DNA from: Dryobates pubescens
Taxonomy: Eukaryota; Chordata; Aves; Piciformes; Picidae
Assembly: GCF_014839835.1 (NCBI RefSeq)
Contig: NC_071615.1
Span: 496,001-560,000 of the forward strand
Length of the DNA stretch: 64,000 bases
Reading direction: 5' to 3'
The first letter of the stretch is position 1, and every line of letters starts with the position of its first letter. Positions 56,401-63,150 of this stretch are shown piece by piece. Under the pieces are notes generated by a model. That model had not been told where the DNA came from, made no database searches, and was given only the letters and a program-made list of their open reading frames with translations. The position numbers and the translations under genes were made by a program.

Positions 56401-56412
56401 TTGCACCCTTAA
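44346..56412 (+). CDS. MEIOB: MEIOB, meiosis-specific OB-fold protein, complete (13 coding exons)
   Basis: MEIOB is an RPA1-like single-strand DNA-binding protein that works with SPATA22 on meiotic chromosome axes to stabilise recombination intermediates. I assembled 13 coding exons: 44346-44414, 46298-46355, 47510-47641, 48486-48558, 49530-49725, 50396-50496, 52144-52196, 52283-52378, 53198-53299, 53807-53960, 54633-54816, 55460-55546, 56284-56412. All introns are GT-AG, all phases join, and the sum is 1434 nt (477 aa plus TAA), close to the ~470 aa of mammalian MEIOB. Conserved segments include [67 protein letters not shown] and EETLGCT. OB-fold regions span most of the chain; a C-x2-C-x10-C-x2-C zinc site lies at residues 345-362, as in the RPA1 C-terminal domain. 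No break is seen. At least twelve CR1 fragments sit in its introns. A non-coding 5' exon could exist upstream. Confidence 0.97.
44415..46297 (+). other. MEIOB: MEIOB intron 1
   Basis: 1.9 kb without CR1, AT-richer than the intergenic DNA; only a short (TTG)n seen. Confidence 0.75.
45077..45091. repeat. (TTG)n microsatellite in MEIOB intron 1
   Basis: Five TTG units. Confidence 0.85.
46298..46355 (+). CDS. MEIOB: MEIOB coding exon 2
   Basis: Acceptor TTTTCTAG, donor A|GTACAG. Encodes [19 protein letters not shown], the start of the first OB fold; ends in phase 1. Confidence 0.96.
46550..46695 (-). mobile_element. CR1 LINE, old 3' stub in MEIOB intron 2
   Basis: GAAGAAGGTCACTGAGTCCA… CATGGCCACTAAACTGTGTC; strongly diverged. 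Confidence 0.82.
46806..47215 (-). mobile_element. CR1 LINE, nested pair in MEIOB intron 2
   Basis: A short stub (CCATAGAATTATTGTGGTTG) is interrupted at about 46850 by a second minus-strand copy (GCTTTAGGTTGGAAGGGACT to TCTTCCTGCAGCCTGTCC). Confidence 0.92.
47265..47425. promoter_or_regulatory. Small CpG island in MEIOB intron 2 with CTCF-like site
   Basis: A sharp GC/CpG peak (GGGCGCGGGCGGGAGCC, repeated GGCCCC, GCGCGGG) bounded by ordinary intron. It contains CTGCCCTCTAGCGG at 47359-47372, whose complement CCGCTAGAGGGCAG is a near-consensus CTCF core. It lies between a CR1 copy and MEIOB exon 3. Confidence 0.6.
47359..47372 (-). promoter_or_regulatory. CTCF-like binding motif
   Basis: Minus-strand CCGCTAGAGGGCAG followed by CAGAC matches the CTCF core (CCRSTAGRKGGCRS). 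The match is direct; occupancy is inference. Confidence 0.6.
47510..47641 (+). CDS. MEIOB: MEIOB coding exon 3
   Basis: Acceptor GGTTTGCAG, donor G|GTGAGT. Encodes [20 protein letters not shown] through SESFRVGDC. The acceptor follows a small CpG island by about 90 bp. Confidence 0.97.
48215..48336 (+). mobile_element. CR1 LINE, 3' tail in MEIOB intron 3
   Basis: GGACATGGTTTAAGGACCAT to CCAACTGAAATAATTCTATG. Confidence 0.88.
48486..48558 (+). CDS. MEIOB: MEIOB coding exon 4
   Basis: Acceptor GTTTTAG, donor CAG|GTAAAT. Encodes [19 protein letters not shown] and NPVTPS; ends in phase 2. Confidence 0.97.
48936..49158 (+). mobile_element. CR1 LINE, 3' fragment in MEIOB intron 4
   Basis: AGTTTAGGCTGGAGGTGAGG to a well-kept tail TTGATTCTATGATTCT; among the least diverged here. 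Confidence 0.95.
49223..49322 (-). mobile_element. CR1 LINE, 3' stub in MEIOB intron 4
   Basis: TCATAGAACCAGAGAGCAGT to ATCCTCCACCAGATCACAC. Confidence 0.92.
49530..49725 (+). CDS. MEIOB: MEIOB coding exon 5
   Basis: Acceptor CCCTTTAG, donor TCA|GTGAGT. Encodes [29 protein letters not shown] and [11 protein letters not shown]; phase 0 at the end. Confidence 0.97.
49941..50095 (-). mobile_element. CR1 LINE, 3' stub in MEIOB intron 5
   Basis: CATAGCACAGAATCACTTTG to CCACTTCCCTGGGCAGCC. Confidence 0.94.
50396..50496 (+). CDS. MEIOB: MEIOB coding exon 6
   Basis: Acceptor TCTTAAAG, donor TG|GTAAAC. Encodes [20 protein letters not shown] and [13 protein letters not shown]. The splice splits the Cys codon of CWDNES. 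Confidence 0.96.
50497..52143 (+). other. MEIOB: MEIOB intron 6
   Basis: 1.65 kb with no recognised repeat; a short open stretch near 51427-51569 has no splice or family support. Confidence 0.75.
52144..52196 (+). CDS. MEIOB: MEIOB coding exon 7
   Basis: Acceptor TAATTTAG, donor ACAG|GTACCA. Encodes [18 protein letters not shown], a strongly conserved OB-fold segment. Confidence 0.97.
52283..52378 (+). CDS. MEIOB: MEIOB coding exon 8
   Basis: Only 86 bp after exon 7. Acceptor CTCTGCAG, donor CCAG|GTAAGA. Encodes [20 protein letters not shown] and [10 protein letters not shown]. Confidence 0.97.
52652..53138 (+). mobile_element. CR1 LINE, 3' fragment in MEIOB intron 8
   Basis: GCATGCCTCAAATACTGAGG to AACTCCATGATTCTGTAC; ends ~60 bp before the exon 9 acceptor. 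Confidence 0.94.
53198..53299 (+). CDS. MEIOB: MEIOB coding exon 9
   Basis: Acceptor CCCCTCAG, donor AACT|GTAAGC. Encodes the linker [16 protein letters not shown]… ending QAKDSIN, aligned with human EANILLNFIREN…KESIN. It is the most divergent internal exon. A CR1 copy ends about 60 bp upstream of the acceptor. Confidence 0.93.
53807..53960 (+). CDS. MEIOB: MEIOB coding exon 10
   Basis: Acceptor AACTTTTCAG, donor GATG|GTAAGC. Encodes [32 protein letters not shown] and VVRNR. The last codon, split by the intron, is the first zinc-site cysteine. Confidence 0.97.
54138..54290 (-). mobile_element. CR1 LINE, 3' stub in MEIOB intron 10
   Basis: GGGCCACAGAATGCCAGGCT to GGGAAATCCACTGCTTCCC. Confidence 0.88.
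54300..54415 (-). mobile_element. CR1 LINE, 3' stub in MEIOB intron 10
   Basis: GTAAGGGACCTTAAAGATCA to CATCCCAGCTTTGAACACTT; a different subfamily lying in tandem with the preceding stub. Confidence 0.87.
54633..54816 (+). CDS. MEIOB: MEIOB coding exon 11 (zinc site)
   Basis: Acceptor GATGTTTCAG, donor ACA|GTAAGT. Carries the zinc-site residues Cys345, 348, 359 and 362 (CSVC…CTFC) and the conserved [19 protein letters not shown] and VAEETLGCT. Confidence 0.97.
54888..55062 (+). mobile_element. CR1 LINE, 3' tail in MEIOB intron 11
   Basis: GGAACGGGTTGCCCAGGGAG to TTCCAACCCAAACCATTTCA. Confidence 0.93.
55460..55546 (+). CDS. MEIOB: MEIOB coding exon 12
   Basis: Acceptor TCATTAACAG, donor AAG|GTTAGG. 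Encodes 29 residues, [20 protein letters not shown] then LERSKVYFK, matching human VHEFLAMTDEQKTALKWQFL. Phase 0 on both sides. Confidence 0.96.
55657..55777 (-). mobile_element. CR1 LINE, 3' stub in MEIOB intron 12 (inverted partner)
   Basis: TGAATCACAGAATTGTTGTG to CCAGGCTTTGAAACCCCT, abutting a plus-strand copy. Confidence 0.9.
55778..56164 (+). mobile_element. CR1 LINE, 3' fragment in MEIOB intron 12 (inverted partner)
   Basis: GCTGAGAGGCCAGGCTGAGA to CAGCCTGGGATTCTATGAC. Confidence 0.92.
56284..56412 (+). CDS. MEIOB: MEIOB coding exon 13 and stop
   Basis: Acceptor TTTTTACAG. Encodes [20 protein letters not shown] and a short lineage-specific tail ending RLHP, then TAA. The preceding intron holds two abutting CR1 copies ending about 118 bp upstream. 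Confidence 0.94.
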   Translation, partial: GTLAPSWRTGLKVNLLSCQLADPREATQSLLGKETGSKRLHP

Positions 56413-56750
56413 CAGCAGCCAGGGGAGAACTCCCCTCACTGCATCCTCGGGAGTGGGATGCTGCTGCTGCTCTGTTGTGCTATGTTCTGATGGTAAGGAA
56501 AGGTTGTGTTTTACTGACCCCCTTGAGGGAGCTCCTCTGCTCACCTCTCAGGTGATTGGGCTTTAAAAAGCGTTCTAGTGCCTCAGCCTCAGAAGAATTC
56601 CACTGAACTCAGCCCTTTGCAAGGGAGGTGGAAGCTCTCCACTCAGTTTAGAATGCATTTGACACAATCAGAAACAAGCAGCAGTGTTCAGTGTCTGTAG
56701 GGTTTAGCCCCTGGTTTTTCCTGCTCCTTCTGTGTTAATGAAAACAAACA

Positions 56751-56756
56751 ATTAAA
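56751..56756 (+). terminator. MEIOB: Poly(A) signal ATTAAA, candidate for MEIOB
   Basis: Common variant hexamer 339 bases after the MEIOB stop, followed by a TG-rich stretch (GGGTTTGTGGTG). No AATAAA is nearer. Confidence 0.5.
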
Positions 56757-58004
56757 GAGCCAGTTTGAAGCAGTGCCTGGGTTTGTGGTGCACCTTGTGA
56801 GCCCAGATGTGGCACTTGTGGCAGCTGCAGAGGTGTGGAAGTGGCTGTGATGTTTGCAGGGCTGCTCCTCTGTAGGGCAGAGTGAGTCTGATCAGAGCAG
56901 AGATCAGTCACCAGGGATCTCTGACACCCAATCTGAGACCAGAGGTGGCAGAGAGGAAAGGACTCTTCCTCCCCCAGGAGAGCTGCTCTCAGCAGAGCAG
57001 AAAGCACCCCGGATGCCTTTCTGCACCTGTGTTCCCTGGGGTTGATCTATTTCTGTCCTTTTCATTTCTTTCTGTATTTCCCCCTGGGTTCTAATCTATT
57101 TGCTGTCCTTTCTGCTCTCCTGCAGCTGACTGCCCTGGTCTGTCTTCATTTTCTTCCCCATCCCATCAGTCTCTCTGCCCTGTTTCCTTTCTCTTCCCTT
57201 GGGGAGGTCAGAAGGGTTCTCAGGGAGCTAATTGGATGATCTTCAAGCTCCCTTCTAGCCCAACCCACTGCAGGATTCTGTGTTCACTTTCATTTTCCTT
57301 GTGTGATTCACAGTGCCCTGCACTGTGCTGCTCTTTCCCAGAGCCGCTTCTCTGGGCTCCAGCAACTCTAGAATCACAGAACTCAAGCCCAGACTGTTCC
57401 TGGTGGCTGTGAAGAGCCTCCCAGACATGGGGACGCTTAACTTCGGTGCTCGCAGGTGCGGAGACAAACAGGCTCCATCAGCTCTGGCTACAGCTCGCCA
57501 GCTCTCCGCAGCCTTTGAGGAGGGGAAGTTTTGATGTTGGCCTCTAATGGGTTTAATTACATTTTACAGCTTGCTCTGTCACTCCTTCAGGCTGAAAGAG
57601 GACTTTCTGTCGTGCAAAGCGGCAGAGAGGGTTTGATCAGCCGGAGTCTGGCAAGGGGCAGTGGCTCAGCGCGGCTGTGAGCAGCTGGGAAGGGCTGGAG
57701 ACTCCGAGCGCTGCCCTGCACGCTGCTGCAGGCAGATTGGTATTGGCTATGGATTTCAGTCAGTGGAAGTAAAGACAAGCTTGCTGGTGGTCTTTCTCAG
57801 GGAGCTGCCTTCCTCCTCATCTTTTGTATTGTTTCACTTTTAGAAGAGTTTCTAAGGCTCCGATGAGGACAAACCCAACCAAATACCTGCCAGCATCTGC
57901 CACCTTCCCTGCTGCACTGCACCCCCGGAGCGGCACGGGCAGGGGCAAGGCACCCTCTGACCTGTGCACCTGAGGAGCCAGGAAACTGATCTGAGAAGTG
58001 ATCT
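56757..58004. other. Region between MEIOB end and the long CR1
   Basis: Unique sequence with a minimal CR1 tail at 57222-57287. CpGs rise slightly around 57650-57720. No gene recognised. Confidence 0.5.
57222..57287 (+). mobile_element. CR1 LINE, minimal tail
   Basis: AATTGGATGATCTTCAAGCT to GCAGGATTCTGTG, downstream of MEIOB. Confidence 0.8.
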
Positions 58005-58740
58005 TAGGACACCATGGAACTGTTTGGGTGGGAAGAGACCTTTAAGATCGAGTCCAACATCAGCCCAACACCACCCTGGCCCCAAGTGCCCTGGCCACAG
58101 GCTTCTTGCACACCTCCAGGGATGGGGACTCCACCACCTCCCTGGGCAGCCTGTGCCAATCCCTCACCACTCCTGCAGCAAAGAAATTGTTCCTCATGTC
58201 CAACCTAAACCTCCCCTTCCAGGCCTTTTCCTCTCATTCCATCACCTGATAGTAGGCAGAAGAGACCAACCCCTATCTGCCTCTGACCTCCTTTCAGGGA
58301 GCTGGAGAGCAATGAGGTCTCTCTTCAGTCTCCTTCAAACACCCCCAGCTTCCTCAGATGCTCCTCCCCAACCCTGTTCTCTAGTCCCTTCCCCAGCTTC
58401 AGGGCCCTCCTCTGGACCCCTCACTGTCCTTCTTAGCACGAGGGGCCCAAAACTGACCCCAGGGCTCAAGGTGTGGCCTCATCAGTGCCCAGCACAGGGG
58501 CAGGATCTCTTTCCTACTGCTGGTCCAGACCAGGCTGCTGTTGGCCTTCTTGGTAATGTGAGCACACTGCTGGCTCATCTTCAGCTGCTGTCAACCAACA
58601 CCCCCAGGGCCCTTTCTGCTGGGCAGCTTCCAGCCACCCTGCCCCAGGCCTGGAGCGCTCATGGGGTTGCTGTGCTCCAAGCCTTGTTGAACCTCACAGA
58701 ACGGTCCTTGGCACATTGATCCAGCCTGGCCAGATCCCTT
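58005..58740 (-). mobile_element. CR1 LINE, longest copy in the window (~735 bp)
   Basis: From ACACCATGGAACTGTTTGGG through GGGGCCCAAAACTGACCCC and CAACCAACACCCCCAGGGCC to CCAGCCTGGCCAGATCCC. It reaches well into the RT coding region and lies between the convergent MEIOB and FAHD1 3' ends. Confidence 0.94.
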
Positions 58741-58885
58741 AACCTTTCTATTGTGGATACCCCAAGGTGAGGAACTCTTTCTGAAGGTGCAGCTCTTCAG
58801 CTCTCGCTTTACTGTCAGAGAGACACCTTGGATTTCCTACAGCAGGGCTGAGCTTCAGCTCTTACAGCACCGTTTTAATTCGTTG

Positions 58886-59231
58886 CACTTTTTATTTCGA
58901 GGCAATACAGTGGCAAAGCTCTGAGCACCATCGGAGTGCACAGGGTGACAGCCAGCCCACCTCCCTCCCCAGCTGTCCAGGGTACTGTTCTCAGCAGCAG
59001 TCCCAAGGAATGGTTTGGCTGTTAACCATCTGCCCCACGCTGGGCTGGACTCCAGGCTCACAGATGAAGAGGAGGATGAAGCCTCCATGAGGATGGAGCT
59101 GTCTGGAGTTCATGTGCATGGTGCACAGCCCTTGGGGCACACAAGTGCTGCAGGTACAGCACAAGCCTGTGTGTCTCTTTGTCCGCCAGATGCTTCCAGG
59201 AGAGCCTCTGCCCCTGCAGACGGAGTCCTGG
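58886..59231 (-). other. FAHD1: FAHD1 3'UTR (inferred)
   Basis: About 340 bases between the FAHD1 stop and a reverse-strand AATAAA. No other gene is visible here. The end is inferred from the hexamer. Confidence 0.55.
58891..58896 (-). terminator. FAHD1: Poly(A) signal AATAAA for FAHD1 (minus strand)
   Basis: TTTATT on the + strand is AATAAA in FAHD1 orientation, about 335 bases after its stop. It lies roughly 145 bp beyond the 5' end of a long minus-strand CR1. Confidence 0.6.
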
Positions 59232-59903
59232 TTAGGATCCACGCTGCTGCTGAGCCACCTTGAACCGCATGGAGAGGACGTCGCTGATCCCAGCCTCTAT
59301 CTCATCGTTGGCCTCCACAGCCCCCACTCCTTTGGGGGACCCTGTCAGAATCAAGTCTCCTTCTTCCAGGGTGACTATTTCACTGATGTAGCTGATCAGA
59401 TAAGGGATGGAGAAGATCATGGAGGAGGTCTCCCCTTCCTGCCTCAGCTTTCCATTCACCTTGAGCCAGATCTTCAGCTTGTGAGGGTCTGGGATCTTCT
59501 CCTTGGGCACAAAGTCGCTGACTGGGCACGACGAGCGGAAGCCCTTGGCCAGGGTCCAGGGCAGACCCTTCCTCTTGCACTCCTCCTGGGTGTCCCTGGC
59601 CGTCATGTCCAAGCAGAGGGCATAGCCTGCCACGTGCTCCATGGCAGCCTCCTGGGGCACCGCCTGCGCCCTCTTGCCGATCACCACTCCCAGCTCCACT
59701 TCGTGGTGCAGGTTGGAGCTGTAGTAGGGCCGGAGGATGGGCGACCCCTCCCTCACGTAGGCCGAGGAAGGCTTGAGGAAGAAGAGCGGCTCCCGGGGCA
59801 GGGCGCTGCCCATCTCCTTGGCGTGCTCCGCGTAGTTGCGCCCCACGCAGACGATGTTCCTGCCCCACTCCCAGAAGCGAGACAGCGGCTTGGAGGTCGC
59901 CAT
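59232..59903 (-). CDS. FAHD1: FAHD1, fumarylacetoacetate hydrolase domain protein 1 (acylpyruvase / oxaloacetate decarboxylase)
   Basis: FAHD1 is a small Mg-dependent mitochondrial enzyme that hydrolyses acylpyruvates and decarboxylates oxaloacetate. The intronless frame runs from ATG at 59903 to TAA at 59232, 223 aa, against 221-224 aa in mammals. The start gives MATSKPLSRFWEWGRNIVC, matching human MAASRPLSRFWEWGKNIVC; the frame stays open upstream only because the promoter is GC-rich. Expected active-site residues are present: lid His27 and Glu30 (VGRNYAEHAKEM), metal ligands Glu68 and Glu70 (LHHEVELGV) and Asp99 (LDMTARD), and Lys120 (PWTLAKGF). The C-terminal block EGDLILTGSPKGVG is intact. 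It converges on MEIOB and is divergent from HAGH, as in mammals. No defect is seen. Confidence 0.98.
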   Translation of the reverse strand: MATSKPLSRFWEWGRNIVCVGRNYAEHAKEMGSALPREPLFFLKPSSAYVREGSPILRPYYSSNLHHEVELGVVIGKRAQAVPQEAAMEHVAGYALCLDMTARDTQEECKRKGLPWTLAKGFRSSCPVSDFVPKEKIPDPHKLKIWLKVNGKLRQEGETSSMIFSIPYLISYISEIVTLEEGDLILTGSPKGVGAVEANDEIEAGISDVLSMRFKVAQQQRGS

Positions 59904-60470
59904 AGCCGCGGCTGGGCTCCGGCACCCCCGGGCGGGACCGCGGCCGCCCTTGGGCCGTCCTTGCCGTGCCCGGCGCCGCCGCTCCGCCCCGGCCGCCGCA
60001 GCAAATCGCCGGGCCGCGGCTGCCGGCGGGGAGGGCGGGCAGGGGGAGGGCGCGGGGCTCGGCACCGCCCGCGCCGCACGCCGGGGCCGGGCCGGGGCCG
60101 GGGCCGCCTCCCGGGGCAGGGAGCAAAGGTAAGCGGGGCCGGGCGCGGGGCTCCGGGCGGGGCCGGGCGCGGCGCTCCGGGCCGGGCGCGGCACCATGCG
60201 CGGCGGGGGCTGGCGGCGCCTCGGCACCGCCCTGCTGGCCCTGGGAGCTGGGGCCTGGTTCCGAGCCGGTACGGGGGCGGCGGCAGGCGCCGGGACGTGC
60301 CCGGGGCAGGGCCCCGCGGGCCGGGCAGCGCCTCGGGCGGGGGGCGGGGGGCGGGGGAGCCCCGGAGCGGCGGCGCCGGGCGCTGCGCAGGGACCGCACG
60401 GCAGCCAGCACCGGGCCGAGGGCTTGCGGTGCCCTCTGCGCACCGGCACCGGAGCCGCAGTGCGTTCCTG
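59880..60470. promoter_or_regulatory. CpG-island bidirectional promoter of FAHD1 and HAGH
   Basis: The ATGs of FAHD1 (minus, 59903) and HAGH (plus, 60196) are 292 bp apart. The interval is very CpG-rich with several GC boxes (GGGCGG and its complement, for example near 60028 and 60155) and no TATA box. A shared head-to-head promoter for this pair is also the arrangement in mammals. Extent was judged by eye from CpG density. Confidence 0.8.
60196..60268 (+). CDS. HAGH: HAGH first coding exon (hydroxyacylglutathione hydrolase, glyoxalase II), partial gene
   Basis: The ATG opens MRGGGWRRLGTALLALGAGA, an Arg-rich, Ala/Leu-rich leader without acids that resembles a mitochondrial targeting peptide, followed by a GCCG|GTACGG donor in phase 1. 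HAGH hydrolyses S-lactoylglutathione to lactate and glutathione; the long form has an N-terminal mitochondrial leader encoded by exon 1. The call rests on the divergent position beside FAHD1, the CpG-island promoter and the leader, because this leader is poorly conserved in sequence. The metallo-beta-lactamase exons (THHHWDH motif) are not in the window and should follow beyond 64000. Confidence 0.62.
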
Positions 60471-60822
60471 CAGCTGGCACCGGGGAGCGGGCATGCTGTG
60501 CCCGCCGTGCAGCTGGCACCGGGGAGCGGGCTTGCAATGCCCCTGAGCAGCTGGCACTGGGGACAGGGCCTGCCATGCCCCCGAGCAGCTGGCACCGGGG
60601 ACAGGGCCTGCGATGCCCCTGAGCAGCTGGCACCGGGGACAGGGCCTGCGATGCCCCTGAGCAGCTGGCACCAGGGACTGGGCCTGTGATGCCCCTGAGC
60701 AGCTGGCACCGGGGACTGGGCCTGCGATGCCCCCCGCGCAGCTGGCACCGGGGACTGGGCCTGCGATGCCCCCTGAGCAGCTGGCACCAGGGACAGGGCC
60801 TGCGATGCCCCCTGAGCAGCTG
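60471..60822. repeat. 38-bp minisatellite, ~9 copies (HAGH intron 1)
   Basis: CAGCTGGCACCGGGGACAGG and GCCTGCGATGCCCCTGAG make one unit; earlier copies are more diverged (GGAGCGGGC). Starts ~200 bp after the HAGH donor. Confidence 0.94.
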
Positions 60823-61023
60823 GGCCCCGTGGGGGGCTGGGGGTTGCAGGCCCCTGGGGCTGGCAGCTCGAGTCTGACGCTGGTTTCATTCTCTCCTGGT
60901 TCCCTGGCACAGGGTGTGCCCAGGTTTGGAGCTGACTCACAGCCCCAAGTAGGTCAGGGCCTGCTCAGCTGCAGGCTGTCTGTGGCACTGTGCAGCCATC
61001 ACCCCTCCGAGAGGCTCCTGTGG

Positions 61024-61998
61024 CGCTGGGGCAGTGCTGGGGCAGTGCTGGGGCGGCGCTGGGGCAGCGCTGGGGCGGCGCTGGAGCAGTGCTGGGGCGG
61101 CGCTGGGGCAGTGCTGGGGCGGCGCTGGGGCAGTGCTGGGGCAGCGCTGGGGCAGCGCTGGGGCGGCGCTGGAGCAGTGCTGGGGCGGCGCTGGGGCTGT
61201 GCTGGGGCGGCGCTGGGGCGGCGCTGGGGCAGCGCTGGGGCGGCGCTGGGGCGGCGCTGGAGCAGTGCTGGGGCGGCGCTGGGGCAGTGCTGGGGCGGCG
61301 CTGGGGCGGCGCTGGGGCAGTGCTGGGGCGGCGCTGGGGCAGTGCTGGGGCGGCGCTGGGGCGGCGCTGGGGCGGCGCTGGGGCAGTGCTGGGGCGGTGC
61401 TGGGGCAGCGCTGGGGCGGTGCTGGGGCGGCGCTGGGGCAGTGCTGGGGCAGTGCTGGGGCGGCGCTGGGGCAGCGCTGGGGCAGTGCTGGAGCAGTGCT
61501 GGGGCGGCGCTGGAGCAGTGCTGGGGCGGCGCTGGGGCGGTGCTGGAGCAGTGCTGGAGCAGTGCTGGAGCAGTGCTGGGGCGGCGCTGGGGCGGTGCTG
61601 GGGCGGCGCTGGGGCAGCGCTGGGGCAGTGCTGGGGCGGTGCTGGGGCGGCGCTGGGGCGGTGCTGGGGCGGCGCTGGGGCGGCGCTGGGGCAGTGCTGG
61701 GGCGGCGCTGGGGCGGTGCTGGGGCAGCGCTGGAGCAGTGCTGGGGCGGCGCTGGGGCGGTGCTGGGGCGGCGCTGGGGCGGCGCTGGGGCAGTGCTGGG
61801 GCAGCGCTGGGGCGGTGCTGGGGCAGCGCTGGAGCAGTGCTGGGGCGGCGCTGGGGCGGCGCTGGGGCGGTGCTGGGGCGGCGCTGGGGCAGTGCTGGGG
61901 CGGCGCTGGGGCGGCGCTGGGGCAGTGCTGGGGCGGCGCTGGAGCAGTGCTGGGGCGGCGCTGGGGCGGCGCTGGGGCAGTGCTGGGGCAGCGCTGGA
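61024..61998. repeat. 11-bp minisatellite, ~88 copies (HAGH intron 1)
   Basis: Units GCTGGGGCAGT and GCTGGGGCGGC (plus rare GCTGGAGCAGT) fill 975 bp. Period 11 keeps every frame open, so multiple long frames over it are artefacts. A GGGG run occurs nearly every 11 bases on the HAGH coding strand. Confidence 0.97.
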
Positions 61999-62130
61999 AG
62001 GAGGCCTTGGGGCACAGAGGCTGCATTTAAACTGAACTTGTGGCTGCTAGGCTCTGCTGGCAGTGCAGGCACAAAAGCCAAGACCAAAACTGTCCAAGCT
62101 CTGCATTTGCATTCAGGGCCTGAATTCTGA

Positions 62131-62733
62131 CAGCATCTTGAGCTGGAGGTTGGGCTTTAGCTTCGCAGCATCTTGGGCTGGAGGTTGGGCTTTAGCTTCG
62201 CAGCATCTTGAGCTGGAGGTTGGGCTTTAGCTTCACAGCATCTTGGGCTGGAGGTTGGGCTTTAGCTTTGCAGCATCTTGGGCTGGAGGTTGGGCTTTAG
62301 CTTCACAGCATCTTGGGCTGGAGGTTGGGCTTTAGCTTCACAGCATCTTGGGCTGGAGGTTGGGCTTTAGCTTCGCAGCATCTTGGGCTGGAGGTTGGGC
62401 TTTAGCTTTGCAGCATCTTGGGCTGGAGGTTGGGCTTTAGCTTCGCAGCATCTTGGGCTGGAGGTTGGGCTTTAGCTTTGCAGCATCTTGGACTGGAGGT
62501 TGGGCTTTAGCTTTGCAGCATCTTGGACTGGAGGTTGGGCTTTAGCTTTGCAGCATCTTGAGCTGGAGGTTGGGCTTTAGCTTTGCAGCATCTTGGACTG
62601 GAGGTTGGGCTTTAGCTTTGCAGCATCTTGAGCTGGAGGTTGGGCTTTAGCTTCGCAGCATCTTGGGCTGGAGGTTGGGCTTTAGCTTTGCAGCATCTTG
62701 GGCTGGAGGTTGGGCTTTAGCTTCACAGCATCT
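62131..62733. repeat. 35-bp minisatellite, ~17 copies (HAGH intron 1)
   Basis: CAGCATCTTGGGCTGGAGGT plus TGGGCTTTAGCTTYG; variation is limited to G/A at the GGGCTGG/GAGCTGG/GGACTGG position and the last two to three bases. Confidence 0.97.
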
Positions 62734-62867
62734 CAGGGAAGCTTTGCTAGAGGCCCCTTGCAGCACTTGGCTGTGAAGGTGAGAAGCCTTTGAGGTTCAC
62801 TGCCAGGCTTGCAGCCCTACCCCGCTGCTGTCTGGGGAGCACATCAGAGCCAGCAGGCAGCAGCTCC

Positions 62868-63006
62868 TGAGATCCCTGCAGATGTTCAGGGTCAGACTTG
62901 ATGTGGCTCTGGTCAGCCTGATTTAGTTGGAGGTGTCCCTGCTGACTGCAGGATGTTGGACAAGCTGAGCTTTGAGGATCCCTTCCAACCTGATGCAGTC
63001 TGTGAC
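62868..63006 (+). mobile_element. CR1 LINE, 3' tail in HAGH intron 1
   Basis: AGATGTTCAGGGTCAGACTT to CTTCCAACCTGATGCAGTCT. Confidence 0.88.
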
Positions 63007-63094
63007 TGAATCCCCAGGCTGCAGGGTGGGTGCATGCCCTGCCCACGCTGGCTGTAAGCCTCTGCCAGCCTGTGCCACTCTGGCAGCTTGACTC

Positions 63095-63150
63095 AGGACT
63101 ATCTCAGTTGGGAAAGAGCTCTAAGATCAAGTCCAACCATGACACTGAGT
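63095..63150 (-). mobile_element. CR1 LINE, minimal stub
   Basis: CAGTTGGGAAAGAGCTCTAA then ATCAAGTCCAACCATGACA. Confidence 0.78.

Noticed and set aside
59904-60671. In-frame N-terminal extension of FAHD1 to 479 codons
   Set aside because: The extension is promoter CpG island and a minisatellite. The family length and the MATSKPLSRFW start fit ATG 59903.
60727-62130. Long frames of 330-470 codons in 60.7-62.1 kb on both strands
   Set aside because: They are translations of the 11-bp array, open in every frame because the unit has no stop and 11 is not a multiple of 3.
62131-62733. CRISPR-like array of 35-bp repeats
   Set aside because: Repeats are directly adjacent without spacers, in a vertebrate intron; it is a minisatellite.
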